Notes under the pieces: model-generated | What the model was told of the DNA's origin: nothing | The model's database searches: none | What the model saw: the letters and a program-made list of their open reading frames with translations, nothing else | Position numbers and translations under genes: made by a program | Source of the DNA: Viola odorata | Lineage: Eukaryota > Streptophyta > Magnoliopsida > Malpighiales > Violaceae | NCBI GenBank assembly: GCA_963691705.1 | Contig: OY829542.1 | Span: 62,086,427 to 62,150,426, forward strand | Direction: 5' to 3' | Length of the DNA stretch: 64,000 nucleotides | Part shown: one piece after another, positions 18,868 to 33,403 of the stretch | Position numbering within the stretch: the first letter of the stretch is position 1 | Layout of the letters: every line of letters starts with the position of its first letter

Positions 18868-19821
18868 TGTGGAATTAGGGATGACAATTTGTGCTCAAAT
18901 CTAAAAATCCGCTCATACCCAAACTTATTTGACGGAATATTACCCGCTTTGACTGAATTTAGCCCGGGTACGACTAAAACCCGAATTAAACACTTCCGGC
19001 ATTGTCGGCACCATACCTGATCGGACTTAACGCGGACCATTGGTTGTGGTCATGGTCATCCATTGACACGTAAGCAAACTACCACCAAAAAACCGTATCT
19101 TGATTTTCCCAACTCTTAATTTGAATTCCTGCAGGACATTTTTTTTCTTTGATAAACATGACAATTTTCTATTGTTTTTTTTAAATAACGAACCATAACT
19201 TTCTTGCCAAGTGTACAATTCGTTATTATTATATTTTGAAGAAAAAGAACGAATGGGCCATACATGTCTTGAGTCCGGAGTATTGTAATGACCGAATATA
19301 GGATGGTTTTGAAAAAAGAAGAAAAAAATAGATTTATACATCATTTTTAAAAGATTCTGGTTCAGTCTATTGGTAAATAATAGTAGTAGACGAGCTAAAA
19401 TAGTAAAAACAATGAAATAAAATGGTGAAAAACAAGTCAATGTAGTTTTAAAAAGAGCCTAAGTGATAAAAACCAAACTAAAATGGTATAAAATGAAAAA
19501 CAAATGATTAAAAATGAGTCAAAATAGTGAAAAAGAGGTGTAATGATAAAAAAATGAGCCTAAATAGTAACAATCGAGCCATAATAGCATAAAATGAGCT
19601 TAAGTGCTAAAAAAATAAACCTGAATGGTGAAAAAAAAGATTAAATGATAAAAAAATGAGAAGAAATGATAAAAAAATGAGTCAATATGATAGAAAATGA
19701 ATTTAATTGAGTGAAATAATAAATATGGGCATAATGAGTATTTAATTTTTTATTTTAATTTGGTATTTACCAGCCAATTTAAAATTTCCAAATCCACCTA
19801 ATTGTCATCTTTACGTGGAAC
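18868..19821. mobile_element. hAT-like non-autonomous element (candidate)
   Basis: The left terminus TAGGGATGACAATTTG (18876) is mirrored by CTAATTGTCATCTTTA on the right (ends 19813). Flanks TGTGGAAT and CGTGGAAC agree at six central positions of eight, consistent with a decayed 8-bp hAT target duplication. No transposase is encoded. The interior includes an A-rich degenerate repeat tract. Confidence 0.45.
19390..19735. repeat. Degenerate AATGAG-type tandem repeat
   Basis: Roughly fifteen loose units of ~20 bp resemble (A)AATGAGYCWAAATRRTRAAAAA. Composition is strongly A-rich on this strand. Confidence 0.6.
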
Positions 19822-20763
19822 CCTTGTTAGCATTGAGAAAACTTGATCTGGGAAAGTAGATTAAGTTTCTTTTTGTTGAACTATAAGGTTAATTAATCCT
19901 AATTTTGATGATTACAATTAAAAAATTAAGTTATTATTACACAATTTTTATGAGCTTATTTTTAGTCTTGGAGTCCACTTTATGGAGCTTAAAGAAACAT
20001 TTTTTTTCAAGATCATTTAAGTGTATAATCACTAGAAATTATTTGTGTAAGTATATCTCAATGTAAAATCCAATTTTAGTTGCATTTTAGCCTAAAAAAG
20101 ATAGCACAAAAATGGTATTTTTAAGAGTGTATTTTTGGATATTCAAAAATGGGAGAAAACCACTTTTTATCAACCGAGCAATTTAGGGGGCGGTACAACG
20201 TTCTGGTAAACCACTACCCTTAATGCTCAACCGATCCACCACCCTATTTCAAGAAGTGCACTGGTCACGAACTCAAAATAGTTGTTGCGACTGATTTTAC
20301 ATCTAAAACTATATACCGATCGAGTCAAACGGTAGACAGAACAAACACTCTTTTTGTATGGTATGTGCAATTATTTTTATAACCAATATTGTCTGAAAGA
20401 CCCTTATAACTTACTTTGAGCGCACAAAAGAGCGTACTGTGATTTTTTTCACACAAGATATTAAAAAATTGTTGGAAGAATTTACATTCTTCAGCTGAAA
20501 ATAATATGAAATGAAAACATTTCAAATCAAAGAAAAAACTCAGCTAAATATATGCTTCATTTTGACTAAATATACGCATACATGATACATCTGTTGGGTT
20601 AATTAAAAACCCAATTGAAAAACTTCTAAAAAAGAGGACTTAAAAGGAGAGGAAATGGGTAAATTAAGAGTGTAGAAATATTTAATTTTCCAGTTAAATA
20701 AGACTAACTAAGGGTATGATCAAGACTATCCAAATAAATCTTGACGACCATCCCTTCATTCAT
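19822..20763. other. AT-rich intergenic DNA
   Basis: No gene or recognised element. The last ~170 bp (from AACCCAATTGAAAAACTTC at 20609) match 17245 onward and belong to the small-protein duplication, here downstream of copy 2. Confidence 0.5.
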
Positions 20764-21051
20764 TCATCTCTCTTCTGTAATACTCTCCAAAGATGGTTTC
20801 CAATAAGCTCTCCCTCTCTCTCTCCCTCTCTCTATTTCTTGCAAAACATCTTCAAGCTTCTTCCCTCTATTAGCCTTTAGTTGCAAAGTTAACCACTCAA
20901 ACTCCTCTCTTGTAAGCATTATCTTCACCTTAATGCTTCCTTTCTCAACATTTAAGTCCCCATTTTCCTTCTCTTCCTGGAACATCTTCATGTCTTCTTG
21001 ATCCTCTTTTTCTTGTTGTTCTTTTGTCATCGGCGCTACGCAATTTCCCAT
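20764..21051 (-). CDS. Small MGNC protein, 95 aa (copy 2 of a pair)
   Basis: Same length and layout as copy 1: MGNCVAPMTKEQQEKEDQED, acidic linker, then IKVKIMLTREEFEWLTLQLK and the identical C-terminal end through YWKPSLESITEER. Gly2/Cys4 again fit dual acylation. Flanks on both sides are homologous to copy 1, so the pair arose by local duplication of about 1 kb or more. Differences are concentrated in the Glu/Gln linker while the C-terminal domain is constant, as expected under purifying selection. The function is unknown. Confidence 0.75.
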   Translation of the reverse strand: MGNCVAPMTKEQQEKEDQEDMKMFQEEKENGDLNVEKGSIKVKIMLTREEFEWLTLQLKANRGKKLEDVLQEIERGRERGRAYWKPSLESITEER

Positions 21052-22179
21052 GAAAAATGGAACCAGACCAGTCGAAGAGATCGAAAATTGTGATTAACTA
21101 ATAGTCACAGCAATGGCTTTGTGGAAAGAGTAATTAGAATTTAGAAGTAGAAATGGTTGCAGAAAAGACTTCCAACTTGTGGTTGCAAAGAAATGACCCT
21201 TTATATAGCCCATAATTTGACATCTTACGTACAAGGCTGGATACGTACGACGCGCTGTCACTAGTGGTTAATTAATTAATACCCCAATCTGTAATATATA
21301 TGAAACCAAAATGATACCGTGGAGAAGTCAGAAACCAATAATTCATACCTTAGTGACGACGGCAACTGTTTTCATGTTAAATTATATTCTCTCCTAGTCT
21401 TTTTAGTTATCATTTTCTTGATTTTTTCAAGAATCAAAATAATTATCAGTTGTTAATTATGAAGTGATTATAAAAAATATATCAATAATAGATCTTAATT
21501 TTTTCTTCCAATCAAATTACAACGTTTTTTTGCTAATTATAGAGTAATTAAGAGTAACTACGTGAACAATTACTCGTAATTATCTTGAAAACAAAAAATA
21601 GACAACTAATTCGATCATTCTACTTCCTCTAATTACTCCAGTACGCAAATTGTAATTAAAATATTTATTTTCCTAAATAGTTGCATTTTTTTTTTAATAA
21701 AACAAAGAAAAACAGTACGTAATTAATTTAGGAGGAAAATGTTGTCGACAACCGCTTTTATTATTGGGCAAGCAAAGTTCTATTTTTCTTATTAATTTGT
21801 TGAATTAATCAAAGATTTTACGGCTCTGCCAACAAAGAAATAAAGGTTCTGCTACTAAATGAAAAACAGGGAAAGTTAGTGGAAAATGCAGGTTTAGGTT
21901 TCATGTCGATCTTTTAAATAAATACTCACAACAAACCTCATTGATTCCCCCGACAGTTTCACAACTGCTACAAATTCCTCTTAACTTCCCACCGAAATTT
22001 AATAAATGATGTGGAAAAACAAAATGTATAATTATCTGACTTGTAATAAAAATATCAATTAATAAAAATTTGAACGAATCTCGCATCCGTTTATAAAAAG
22101 AAACTATCATCGAAAGATTGAGATTTTTCAAACTCTAGATCATTATATTATGATTTAAAATGAGGAAGGTAATATAATA
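21052..22179. other. Promoter of small-protein copy 2 and AT-rich intergenic DNA
   Basis: The first ~330 bp are homologous to the upstream region of copy 1, including a CTATATAAAGG-type TATA box on the reverse strand near 21203. The remainder is AT-rich without recognisable genes. Confidence 0.5.
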
Positions 22180-22438
22180 CTCTCTATGTCCTTTAATAAC
22201 TGTCGTTTTTTTATGGATTCTTACTGTTCATAATATTTGTTATTTTATCGATTTTGAGGTATATATTTTGTGCAAATGATAAAAAAAATTATGCATCAAC
22301 CCAATTTGATGATGGTATGGTAATTTGAGTAGAAATTAGAAAAAAATGAAATAATGTGAAATAAAATAAAATTAAAAATTATTATTTTTAATTTTTTACT
22401 GTTATAAAATGTCTGTTATTAAAGGATGTAACGCGGAG
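22180..22438. mobile_element. MITE with CTCTCTRYGT...CTTTAATAAC termini
   Basis: The left end CTCTCTATGTCCTTTAATAA is mirrored by TTATTAAAGGATGTAACGCG ending at 22438, giving long imperfect inverted termini around a ~260-bp AT-rich core. Left flank is TA. It resembles Stowaway-type MITEs. Confidence 0.6.
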
Positions 22439-25235
22439 AAAGACGGGCCCTTGTAATTTGCATGAGAACGTGGTGGCCCTTCACTAATTGGATAAAGATT
22501 ATAAGAAGAAATTCAAAAGCAAAGCGAGAAAGATCGGGATCCTTCATTTTATATAAAATCACCACAAACAATTATATATTAATTAATTATTAATTAGCTG
22601 TGAAAGTGACTTTTATCGGCTTATAAAAAATGAATTTTATCTTACCAAAAAAAAATGATTTTAACCATATTTTGCTCTTGATTGTCTTCTTAACTGTTCT
22701 CTAGTTAGCTCATTTCGGTAAAAGATTAATTTAATTTTTATACGGTTAGATATCAAAAAGATTCCCCTCTCGACATAATTTGTCTCATTCCTAGGATTCA
22801 AATTGAAAACTTGGTTAAGAATAATTCTTAATTAGCACTCGACTATAATCATTATTTTTTATTATTGGCTGTTTTTTTGTGTGATAAAGATATTAATAAT
22901 GGTTCGAAATTAGGTTCGAATTTTACCACCGTCTAAATAAATAAATAAATAAAAACTATTCAACTTTTATTATTATTACTGTTTACTTTTCAACTCACAT
23001 GGTGGGAACGTGCATATATGTTTGATATGGTAAACAAGTTTGACTCTTTTGGGTAAAGACTAATGTCAGATCACACTGACTTTAGCAATTGCCACTTTCT
23101 AGGTTTTGTTTTTTTCTAAAGAATTTGTATGGTCTTGAATAATTATTTGGATATGAATTAGTTATAATTAGATGGTCTAATAATTTGAGATTTAATTTGT
23201 TTTATTTCAATTGATTATTACCTATCATTTTTATAATTTGAGAGTCAGTGATTCGATCTCTGATATTATATTAATAAATAAAAAATTCAAATTTTAGCTG
23301 CATAAAAAATCATTAATTAAAAAAATCAACAGTTTAATTAAGCAATTATGTGAAGCATATTTTTCAATTTGTGATGAGTAAGTGATAGTCCCTGTGACTC
23401 TGAGCTTATGGTTTGGTCGTTGAATTATTATAAGTCAAAGTTATGCATTTAACTCTGAATGGGAGACAAATCTTTCCCTTCATTAATTGCTTAAATTGTA
23501 AAACAAACCTGGCCCTTTCCCTAAATGACTAATAAGACATTTAAACAAAGAAGAGGTCAGAAAGATGCTCATTGATGTAATGGTGACGTTAAAATGACGT
23601 TTGAAATTCAAAATATAAACACCAATCGACGGATAATTCGAAGGTATTTCCTCCAAAATAGAAAGGAGAAAGTCTCTTCCCGCAATTTTTATAGTATTGA
23701 TCTATTTTTAAATCCGAATCTTTTTGTCTACATTCCGGCTTGAGGCTGCTCATCTCAACCCGTCAATTTCCAAAAGAAAACTCAGTATCCATGTGCACAC
23801 AAAATCTTGCATTGAAATATTTTCCATGCTATATTCCAACTGAGTTAATATAAACTAAATACTCACACGACAATCTCCAGGGTTTAGGTAGGAAGCAAAG
23901 AATATTTTTAACTCTTCAAACATTGAAAAACTGTAGAAGAAAGTGGACTCATCTTTGGTTCCTATCCCTAAGAACAAGAAAAACCTACCTTGGGCCCTCT
24001 TCCATTGACAAAGTCTGCATTTGGTTAATGTGAAAGAGGAGATTTAGTCAAAGAAAATCAGGATTTGAGGATCTAATGAGCAACACCATAGCTAAGTGCC
24101 AAAATGAATGAAGGAATGAATGAATGAATGAATGAATGAATGAAACTATAACGGTAAGAAGGGTATGCTCAACAAGAAAACCCCTCATCTAGTTCTCCAA
24201 TCGGAACTCATCAGACCAACCAAAGTTAAAGTCGTCTTACACCTTCACATTCATCGCTTCTCACCATCAAAACTATGCATTACCTGCACATTCATCGTAT
24301 CTCCCCATCAAAACTATGCATTACCTTAGGTCCTTAGTGGCTGAGATTATTCGCTACTCCCGGAGTGAAACTCACTACTTACATAAGAAGCAACGCCCAT
24401 CACATAAACACCACAGGGCTCAACACCCGTGCGGTGAACCCTGCCACTTATGTGAGCATGGTTGTATGGAATTAAAGAGGATACACAAAAGTAGTTGAGA
24501 GATTATTTACTACTCCAAGATTACCAACTCACTCCTTACATCTTACTAACATAAGTGGCTTGGTCCATCACATAAACACGACAATGACCCCACACTTATA
24601 TGTTGGATTTCACCACTTATCTGAGCAACATGTAATGAGTTAATTGTTACTCCTGGTTAGGTAAGAATTTCTCACCTTAGTGGTCTAAAAACAAGAATAA
24701 ATCTTCACTAGTATTCACCTAACTGAAAAAGCAATCAGCCATAAACCTACTCACCAAGTCACATCCACAACAGTATTACAGCATGACGCACCTGCTCGCA
24801 AGACTCAAAGATGCAAACCCAAGTCAGAAAACCTATTACATAATTAGCAGAGTACCAAGTCACTCCTCCCCCTTGAGAGCATACCATCGTACTACTGATT
24901 TCTGATTGAACTTCCAAGCATTCCAAGATCATTGTTCTCCTTGGGTCAGGTAAAAGGGGATTGTATCAAACTCACTACCTAAGGTGAATAATAGAGCATT
25001 CTAACAGATGATAAATACGAAGTTAGCCCTTCCAACATATAATATGAAAATCTAAGTTAGATATTAAAGTCAATAAACACATCGCTCCCTTATTACAAGA
25101 GGACTTGTACCAACTGAGCATTCTAACAGCCAAATAGTTGGCATACATAGGTCTTAGAATCAAGTTCAGCTTCAAAAGCAACTAAAGGAAGCTAAGTGTA
25201 CCATATGTGACAGCAGTAGAGATCCGACAAACAAG
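22439..25235. other. Intergenic region downstream of UBR7
   Basis: No gene is supported. It holds an (AATG)n microsatellite (24103-24144), a ~30-bp direct repeat (CCATCAAAACTATGCATTAC at 24264 and 24306), and two related GC-richer blocks (~24385-24475 and 24545-24640) sharing CATCACATAAACACSACA and CCACTTATSTGAGCA. A third relative lies in the last UBR7 intron-side region near 26495-26600, suggesting a small dispersed repeat. The last ~200 bp are probably UBR7 3' UTR. The 31 nt at 24069-24099 recur exactly at 43006-43036. Confidence 0.5.
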
Positions 25236-28200
25236 TCACTGCAGACGCCGACGTTTCTTTGCAAGATTTTCAAATATCTGCTGGACATCAGAAGATGTGA
25301 TTGTCTTTGACGTATCAAACGATTCCTGTAGAACAACACAGACATTCATGAGTAAATGATATTTGAACGAGTGCTGGTTATGTTTACTTAAACTCTTTTA
25401 ATGAATCTTCTACATACCATATATGGTAGTCATCACTTAACAAATACTAGTAATCATTTCTTCACTTGTTAACAACACATGTAATCAAATTAACTTTACA
25501 CACCAATAACCAATGCCACGTCAGTCTTAAACAATTTAGTAAAAAAGTCTAAGTAAACATAACATTACTCTATTTGCATAGCATGACAGAAAAGCTAACT
25601 TGTACAGAGAATAATGTCAATCCGTACCAAAAAAGAACGAAACTCATCCTTAAAGTCTGCAATGCCGCCGAGTATCTCCATCTTCTCTACATGACCAAGT
25701 TTACTGAAAAAATTCAACTCAGCACCCTCTTGTTCCTGCAATTTTTCTTCCCTCTTCTCCTTTGCCATTTTCTCATACTCAGCAATAGAGTCCTCCTTGT
25801 CAAGCAGATAACTTATACGCTTCTGGTTATACATATCTAAGCACTTTTCACATCTGCATAAGTTATCCCTCCAACTTTTGGAAAGAAACAGAGGTTTACT
25901 TTCAAAAGTGGATTCAGCAAGTGCAGCATCAACACTGAGGATGCATGTAGTATAAATTTTGGTATCTCCAGTGCAGTGTTTCTTCTCAGAACTTTCACCA
26001 ATAACAGATAGCTTCCCCACAGAATCAGATTCACCATCAGCAATAGCTGTTGGGTTATCCTTTCCAGAAGAACCATGGGATCCAATGTTGTTCTCAGGTT
26101 TTGCAGACTCACAAGCAGAAGGGAGATCCTCCAGCACATCTTTATCTTTATTAGTACTGACAGTGGCATCACTGGTCTGCACACCAGTTGCCCAGATTAT
26201 TGGAGGATACAGTATCAGAAAAGAACAAACTCCTGAGCATCCCTTGCATATGAAATCCTCATAGAGAGGCTCTCCTTCCTCGTCTCTCGGAATCTGTAAT
26301 GCAGAGAAAAGTATAGGTAACTCACACTCAAATTAATTAATCAGAATCATGACAACAGAAATGATCCCTACATTTTAGGAAAACAGCGAAATGCAAAACG
26401 CATGTTCTTAGGAAGGAAAATTTAACCCTCACAATTAGGAGCAAGTAATAGGTATTCCTGGAATGGTACGTCGCACTTTACCCCCCTCTCACTTAAGTGG
26501 TGCGGTCTACTACTAATACCCCATTTTTGGATCCCATTACTAATGAACTTCACCACTTATGCTTGTGGGGTGCAAAGTATGGCATGGCACTCCAGGAGTA
26601 CCAAATAATTTTTCCACAATTAGAACCTCAACTGCATAGTAGGAGACCCGGATATCCTATCATTGCAGTTGACAACTCAGAAAAAGAAAAGAATTCTTTT
26701 AGGAAAAACATTATATAAAATAGTTGGATTTTATTATGGTTCCACTGCATGGAAAATTGGAAATTTTGATCATCTCTATAAACACTCAGTAAAGTCACTG
26801 GACAGGACTTACAGACCAATTATAGGATTCTGCAAGAAAGTTGCTGCTTAACCAGCCAGTCAGTTATCAGGTACAGAGGAGGGTCTAGAGGACTTGCAGA
26901 ATAAAGGTTTAGGCAAAGCAACAGATAACATCCATTGTCGCCATTGTTCTAATTTAGCAAGCATATGTGAACGTTTGGTGCTACAACAGAACATTGTCGC
27001 CATTGTTCTAATTTAGCAAGCATTTAATTATTGGCATACGAATTGGACCCTAAGACTCAAGAAACCTAAAAACAATAAACAGCCAAGCTACAAACCTCAT
27101 TGGAAGACTCCAGGCCAAGGTGTTCTTCGTGATGCCAGTCTTCACACATAATGCACTGTATCATCTCTTCTTGTTCTTGAGCATTTGGATCAGGATATGG
27201 CCGACCACAAGTGCAGTATAAACCTTTGAAGTTATGATTATATGAGTTTTCAGCATTTTCAACATCCTTCTTGGGGAAAAGCTTGCAGGAGGACTCCCCA
27301 AACTTTGAATTTCCACAATCACACCGAAAATTTCTCTTGGTCCATAGCTCCACAATCTTTGCACATGGGAATGATGAAAATCACCATTAAGTATGAGAAA
27401 GAAAAAACCTAAGACAAATTCCCAAGTACAGATGAAGATATACAAGACCACAATAATGGTACTTATGCTTGGATATTATATTTCTTGGAAATTGCATACC
27501 TAGCTTAGAATTTCAAATCCCTGATGAAATCATCAGTATGCTTAAAGTGCTGATCAATTCAAATGAGTATCACAAAAGAGTGGTGTACATAAGAATTTAG
27601 GGTCTCTATTAGGACTGCTGCAGAAGACTTAATTGTGGATGCAAGTGTACTTTTTTTCCCCTCTCATGACAATCAAGTTCCCCAAAGAAAACCCAAGTAT
27701 TCTACATGACAATCACTCTCTGTCACATACATATCCCCATGACAATCATGGTCCCAAAAGAAAACCTTTCGCCACCAGTATATATCACCACCACTTCTAT
27801 TAGAGCACATAAGATTCTCTTGAATATCATCTCCAAGGTAGAAGAAAAAGGGTCGGTAGCAGTACAAATACCATTATCCTACAATACCATGACTGAATAT
27901 TGTGCTACATATGCCATAGAAAACCAAACACCCAATATTTAAACAAAACCAATCATCAGCATTCATGAGAAAATCCAAATACCACTGCATAATCTACAGA
28001 AACAGCTACTTGCACATTTGACCAGAACAAATAAGCCGCCTGAAAACTTTACCTCATGACCATCATGGCAAGAGAGGCTACAAGCAGTGCAAACTCCGGC
28101 ATTCCCATCCGGCACACAAGTCAAGCATGAAAAGATAGCCTGCCTCTTCATATACCCTAGATTGTAAGTGCACTCCTTACCTTCATCACCTCCCAACACC

Positions 28201-28404
28201 ATATCCGCTTCCTTCACCAATAAAACCAATCTAATTTATCAGATAAAAAGGAGGCAAACCCAAATAGTTTTCAATAATAGCGAAAAAGGAGGAGGTGGGG
28301 GGGAACCCTAATTTTAATGTTACCAATTCCTCAGCCTCAACTTTGTCGAGATACTCGTTGATAGTGATAGTTTGCTCATTCTCATCATCAAACACGTCAG
28401 CCAT
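25236..28404 (-). CDS. UBR7: UBR7-type E3 ubiquitin ligase (UBR box and PHD finger)
   Basis: Five reverse-strand exons, all with GT/AG borders and phase 0: 28324-28404, 28053-28211, 27096-27356, 25628-26293 and 25236-25325, giving 418 aa, close to plant UBR7 proteins. The UBR-type zinc finger runs from CTYNLGYMKRQAIFSCLTC through CSLSCHDGHE and WTKRNFRCDCG (~40-100). A PHD-like finger follows: YCTCGRPYPD and MIQCIMCEDWHHEEHL (~127-160). Exon 4 carries an acidic/serine-rich linker, a cysteine pair region (LCRCEKCLDMY) and a basic coiled coil (AEYEKMAKEKREEKLQE). The C-terminus LAKKRRRLQ looks like a nuclear signal. The family recognises N-degrons or histones in the nucleus and promotes ubiquitination. 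The gene appears intact. Confidence 0.95.
26933..27024. repeat. 32-bp direct repeat in a UBR7 intron
   Basis: CATTGTCGCCATTGTTCTAA and the next dozen bases occur twice, starting at 26933 and 26992, separated by 27 bp. Located in the intron between exons 3 and 4. Confidence 0.85.
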
Positions 28405-28841
28405 GTTGAACTGAAGCTGCAGAAATTAGGGTTTTCCAATTTAGAACCTGAGATGCCAACAAGATTGAAACTTTATTCCTTGTATCTGAAATTAGACAAA
28501 ACAACACAGTACATATATCGAACTTATTATAAAAAAAAGGGGGTAAATTTTCGATTTAGAGGAATGCAATAAGAAACCCTAATTTTTCACCCAAAAAAAT
28601 GATGAGACTTCAAAAACAAAAAAGTACCCGACTCTGTCGATAATTAGAAAGAGGTGGTGCGGTTTGTGGTTGGTGAGGATGAGATCTGATGAGGGATGGG
28701 GAGTGAAAGAGGGGAATGGTTAGCGACGATAGAGAAAAGAGAGGGGAGTGAGTTTGCGAGCAGTGGAGAGAATTTTTTTTTATTATTATTGAAGTGCAAA
28801 GTGTTGTTGAGTTGGAGGTCCGAAGAGGACTGTAAAGACTT

Positions 28842-28850
28842 TTTCCCGCC
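28842..28850 (-). promoter_or_regulatory. E2F-type site upstream of UBR7
   Basis: TTTCCCGCC matches the plant E2F/DP consensus TTTCCCGC exactly. It lies about 440 bp upstream of the UBR7 start codon, probably close to the transcription start, and suggests S-phase or proliferation-linked expression. Confidence 0.5.
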
Positions 28851-28860
28851 ACGGCGAGGT

Positions 28861-29759
28861 TTTAGTATTTAGTAGGGTGCCAAATATTTTTCAACCTCCG
28901 TTCTCCTTCTCCTTCCCCTTCCCCTTCCCTCCAATTTTCATCTTTCTCCTCTCTTCTTTTCGGGTTTAAATGTTTTGGCTTAGTTAAGATTTAAGTCTAC
29001 CATTACTATAAGAATAATGTTTGGGTTAAACTTGATATTCTTGAATTTTAAGAGTTTTATTATTTTGTGGACATGAAAAAAAGTTGAATTTCTTCAATTT
29101 TTCAGTACAATTTTTCTCTAATTTTCATAACTTTCTTCAAAAAAATGAGTTACTATTTTAGTTGAAAAAATAAACCTTAATCTGTCTCGAATTTCTAAAA
29201 CATAACTTAATATTTAAAAATGGGTAAACTGAGTAAAAAATTATATAGTTTTCAAAATATTCCACCATAATTTTTATTTTTTAATTTTTTTAATATAACC
29301 CATATATATTTTCATAAAAGCTGCAATTTTGATATTTTTAATGATCCTTTTTTATAAAAGATTAAAGGAAAAAATTAACAAACATGGTAGAGCACATGTT
29401 ACTAAAAGCATTAAAAAAGTTGAGGAAAATATAAAAATATCAAAAAGAACATTTTTTTACTTTGCCTAACAAAAACAAGTAATTTTAGGACTTCTTCGTT
29501 ATTGTTTTTATTTCTGATTTTTTGTTTTTTTTAAAAGAAAAATATAAAACATGTATGGTAAAATTATTTTTTATTTTTTATTTATTCTTTTAAATGAATA
29601 ATTTATGAAAAGAGAAACACAATTTTAAAAACTACAAAAAGTGATTTTTTATTTTTTATTTTGTGTTTTAAAAGTCAAGAAAAAAAAAACAGAAACAATA
29701 CCGAACAAACTCTTAATTACTTGTGTTATTTGTTTGAAGGAATCGGATGAGTGTGTGAG
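28861..29759. other. AT-rich intergenic DNA
   Basis: A CT/C-rich stretch near 28900-28965 is followed by A/T homopolymer-rich DNA. Nothing recognisable. Confidence 0.5.
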
Positions 29760-30500
29760 TCGTGTACTTTGGACTGTCACAGCGCAAAAATAATTTGGAA
29801 AAGTATGCTAGTTCCTGCTGTGATCCAATATGTCTTCCACCTCTCTCTTGACTTGTGTGGTTCCGTTTTAATCTAGCGGGGAAGTTTGTTGGGTCTCAAG
29901 CTTTTGATTGGTCGCTAACCTTTGGTTACACTGGTTGGTATATTTGACGTTGGCGGAATGACACTATTTTTAATGGGAAACACACTCCTTAAGATGTCAA
30001 ATTTACTAATTTGTGTTCGGATATTACCAGCTATTGTGAAGCAGTGACAAACTTAGCAAAAGCGAAGCTGATATTGCTTAGGTAATTGCCTCTTGAGGAT
30101 TGGGTTGTGGTACAATGTGATGGTGCTTTTAGGCGTGGGTGCTTACGAGCAGTTGTAGGTGGTATGATTCAAGAAAGTTGCGGGAATTGGCATGGCGATT
30201 TCTCGGCTGCGCCAGGAGTCTGCAATGCCTTTAAAGTAGAGTTGTGGGGAGTTTACTTAAGCTTACATGAAAGGTTGGTGTGAGGTTGGTGTAAAATTAT
30301 CTTACAAGTGGACAATAAGAGTGTGGTTCATGTCCTTTCTAATGACACCATGGCTCCCTAAGCATACATGTTACTCATCAATGCAATTCGAAATCTTCTC
30401 CGTCTTAATTGGTTTGTTCATGTAGTGCACATCTATAGGAAAGTTAATGATGTTGCCGATAGCTAACTTGGTTTTCGATTTCCAAGTAGCGTATTCTTAG
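29760..30500 (+). pseudogene. LINE (non-LTR retrotransposon) 3' remnant: zf-RVT and RNase H
   Basis: Around 29765-29960 broken frames give CTLDCHSAKIIWKSMLVP and later WRNDTIFNG-like fragments, typical of the zf-RVT end of plant LINEs. From 30086, WVVVQCDGAFRRG, a GNWHGDFS block, KVELWGVYLSLHE, then after a stop VDNKSVVHVLSND and VHIYRKVNDVADS reproduce the RVT_3 RNase H order (D, E, D, and the N-x-xAD motif). Several in-frame stops (near 30280 and 30360) show it is dead. No poly(A) tail or target duplication was found. Confidence 0.75.
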
Positions 30501-31500
30501 TTTTCTACTACATTTCTTTGTGTTCATTTTAATCTCTTACAAGATATTATGATTTTTTTTTCTTAAAATTGTATATGACTTGTGTGCCATTTTCTCTCTT
30601 GCATAAAAAGAAGAAAGAAACACATCATATATTAATATTCTTCAAAAGTGAATTTTGGACACTACCTAATTAGGTAGGCTTTGTTATCATCTAAAAGTCT
30701 TCATCCAAAATTTTCTTTAACAACTCGGTTGGATAGCTAGAATTATGTAGAATTCAATTGAGTTCAATTCTATTTTGAGCAAATCATGTGATTGAAGAAC
30801 TGTACATGTAGAGTTCAATTTTATGGGCCCGTACAAAACTTAATTCAAGCCGAAAGAGTCTGATTTGTGTTGATTTAGTGTACATAGAAGAGAATTCGCA
30901 AAACACCCACCCACCCTGCCTTCCTCCACTCCTCCCTCCTTCTGACCAACAAGGACAAGACAATTTCACATATGCAAATTCTCTGCATCCTGATTAACCA
31001 ACAAAACCACACTATTCCAAGCACCATTCCAAACCCAAATTGGCCAACAGCAGCCCTAAACTAGATCTATCTTTGGTGGCCTTTGTATCTTCAGATATAA
31101 TTTGAAGTAAATACATGAAAATCCATTTGTTATTGACGCTAATATGGTCGCTTTTGGCGGCAAATTTATTGTGAAGATTCTCTCAAAGATGAGGGCAAGA
31201 TTTATTTTGGGAGGCCAGACTGTGCTTGATGGAGGCGGTGTAGAAGTTGGTGACTAAGCCCTTGACTAGATGTAATGCATTTTATTGGTCTTTTTCTTCG
31301 AATATTTCTTTGTTGGAGATGAAGAAACAAGAAGGCGATGAAGAAATGGTAGAATTGTAAAACAAATTCAACTCAATTCTAAATTTATGCTCATAATCAT
31401 TCCAATCATATAAATTCACTTTAAAAATCATCTCAAATCGATTCTAGAACTGTACACAAATTAACTTTATTCAAAAGAAAAATGAATCGGTATTTGCAAA
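30501..31500. other. Intergenic region before RPSA
   Basis: No gene is supported. AATTCAATTGAGTTCAATTC near 30751 and CAACTCAATTCTAAATTTAT near 31367 look like distant inverted copies and may be ends of an unidentified element. Confidence 0.35.
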
Positions 31501-31750
31501 ATAAGGCTCGGGCTGTACAACTTTTAATGTGGGCTCAACCTGCCGTATAGCCCAATACCCAGCCCAACACTCGAGTGCAACTTTTTAGGGTTTCGCCCTC
31601 CTTCTCCTTCTCTGTTTGCCATCTCTTTTGCTAGTACTTTTATAACACAGAAGAGACGCAGCACAAGCTCATTCCCCTACAACAGAGAAGAAGCGGCACG
31701 GCACGGCACGGCACTAGCTCTTTCCTCCAACTCATGGAAAATCTGCATCC
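31501..31750 (+). promoter_or_regulatory. RPSA promoter: site II-like motifs, telo-box, TATA
   Basis: GGGCT/AGCCC motifs cluster at 31510-31565 (site II-like), followed by a telo-box TAGGGTTT (31586-31593) and TTTTATAAC near 31638, then a leader with a GGCAC repeat (31696-31713). This combination is typical of plant ribosomal protein genes and fits growth-linked expression. Confidence 0.6.

Positions 31751-33403
<1,653 letters not shown>

Noticed and set aside
22905..22940. tRNA-like GGTTCGAATTTTACC
   Set aside because: No matching acceptor stem, D-arm or anticodon arm around it; no tRNA or rRNA gene was found in the window.
24316..24498. 60-codon His-rich frame
   Set aside because: Falls in a small dispersed repeat block; no family match.
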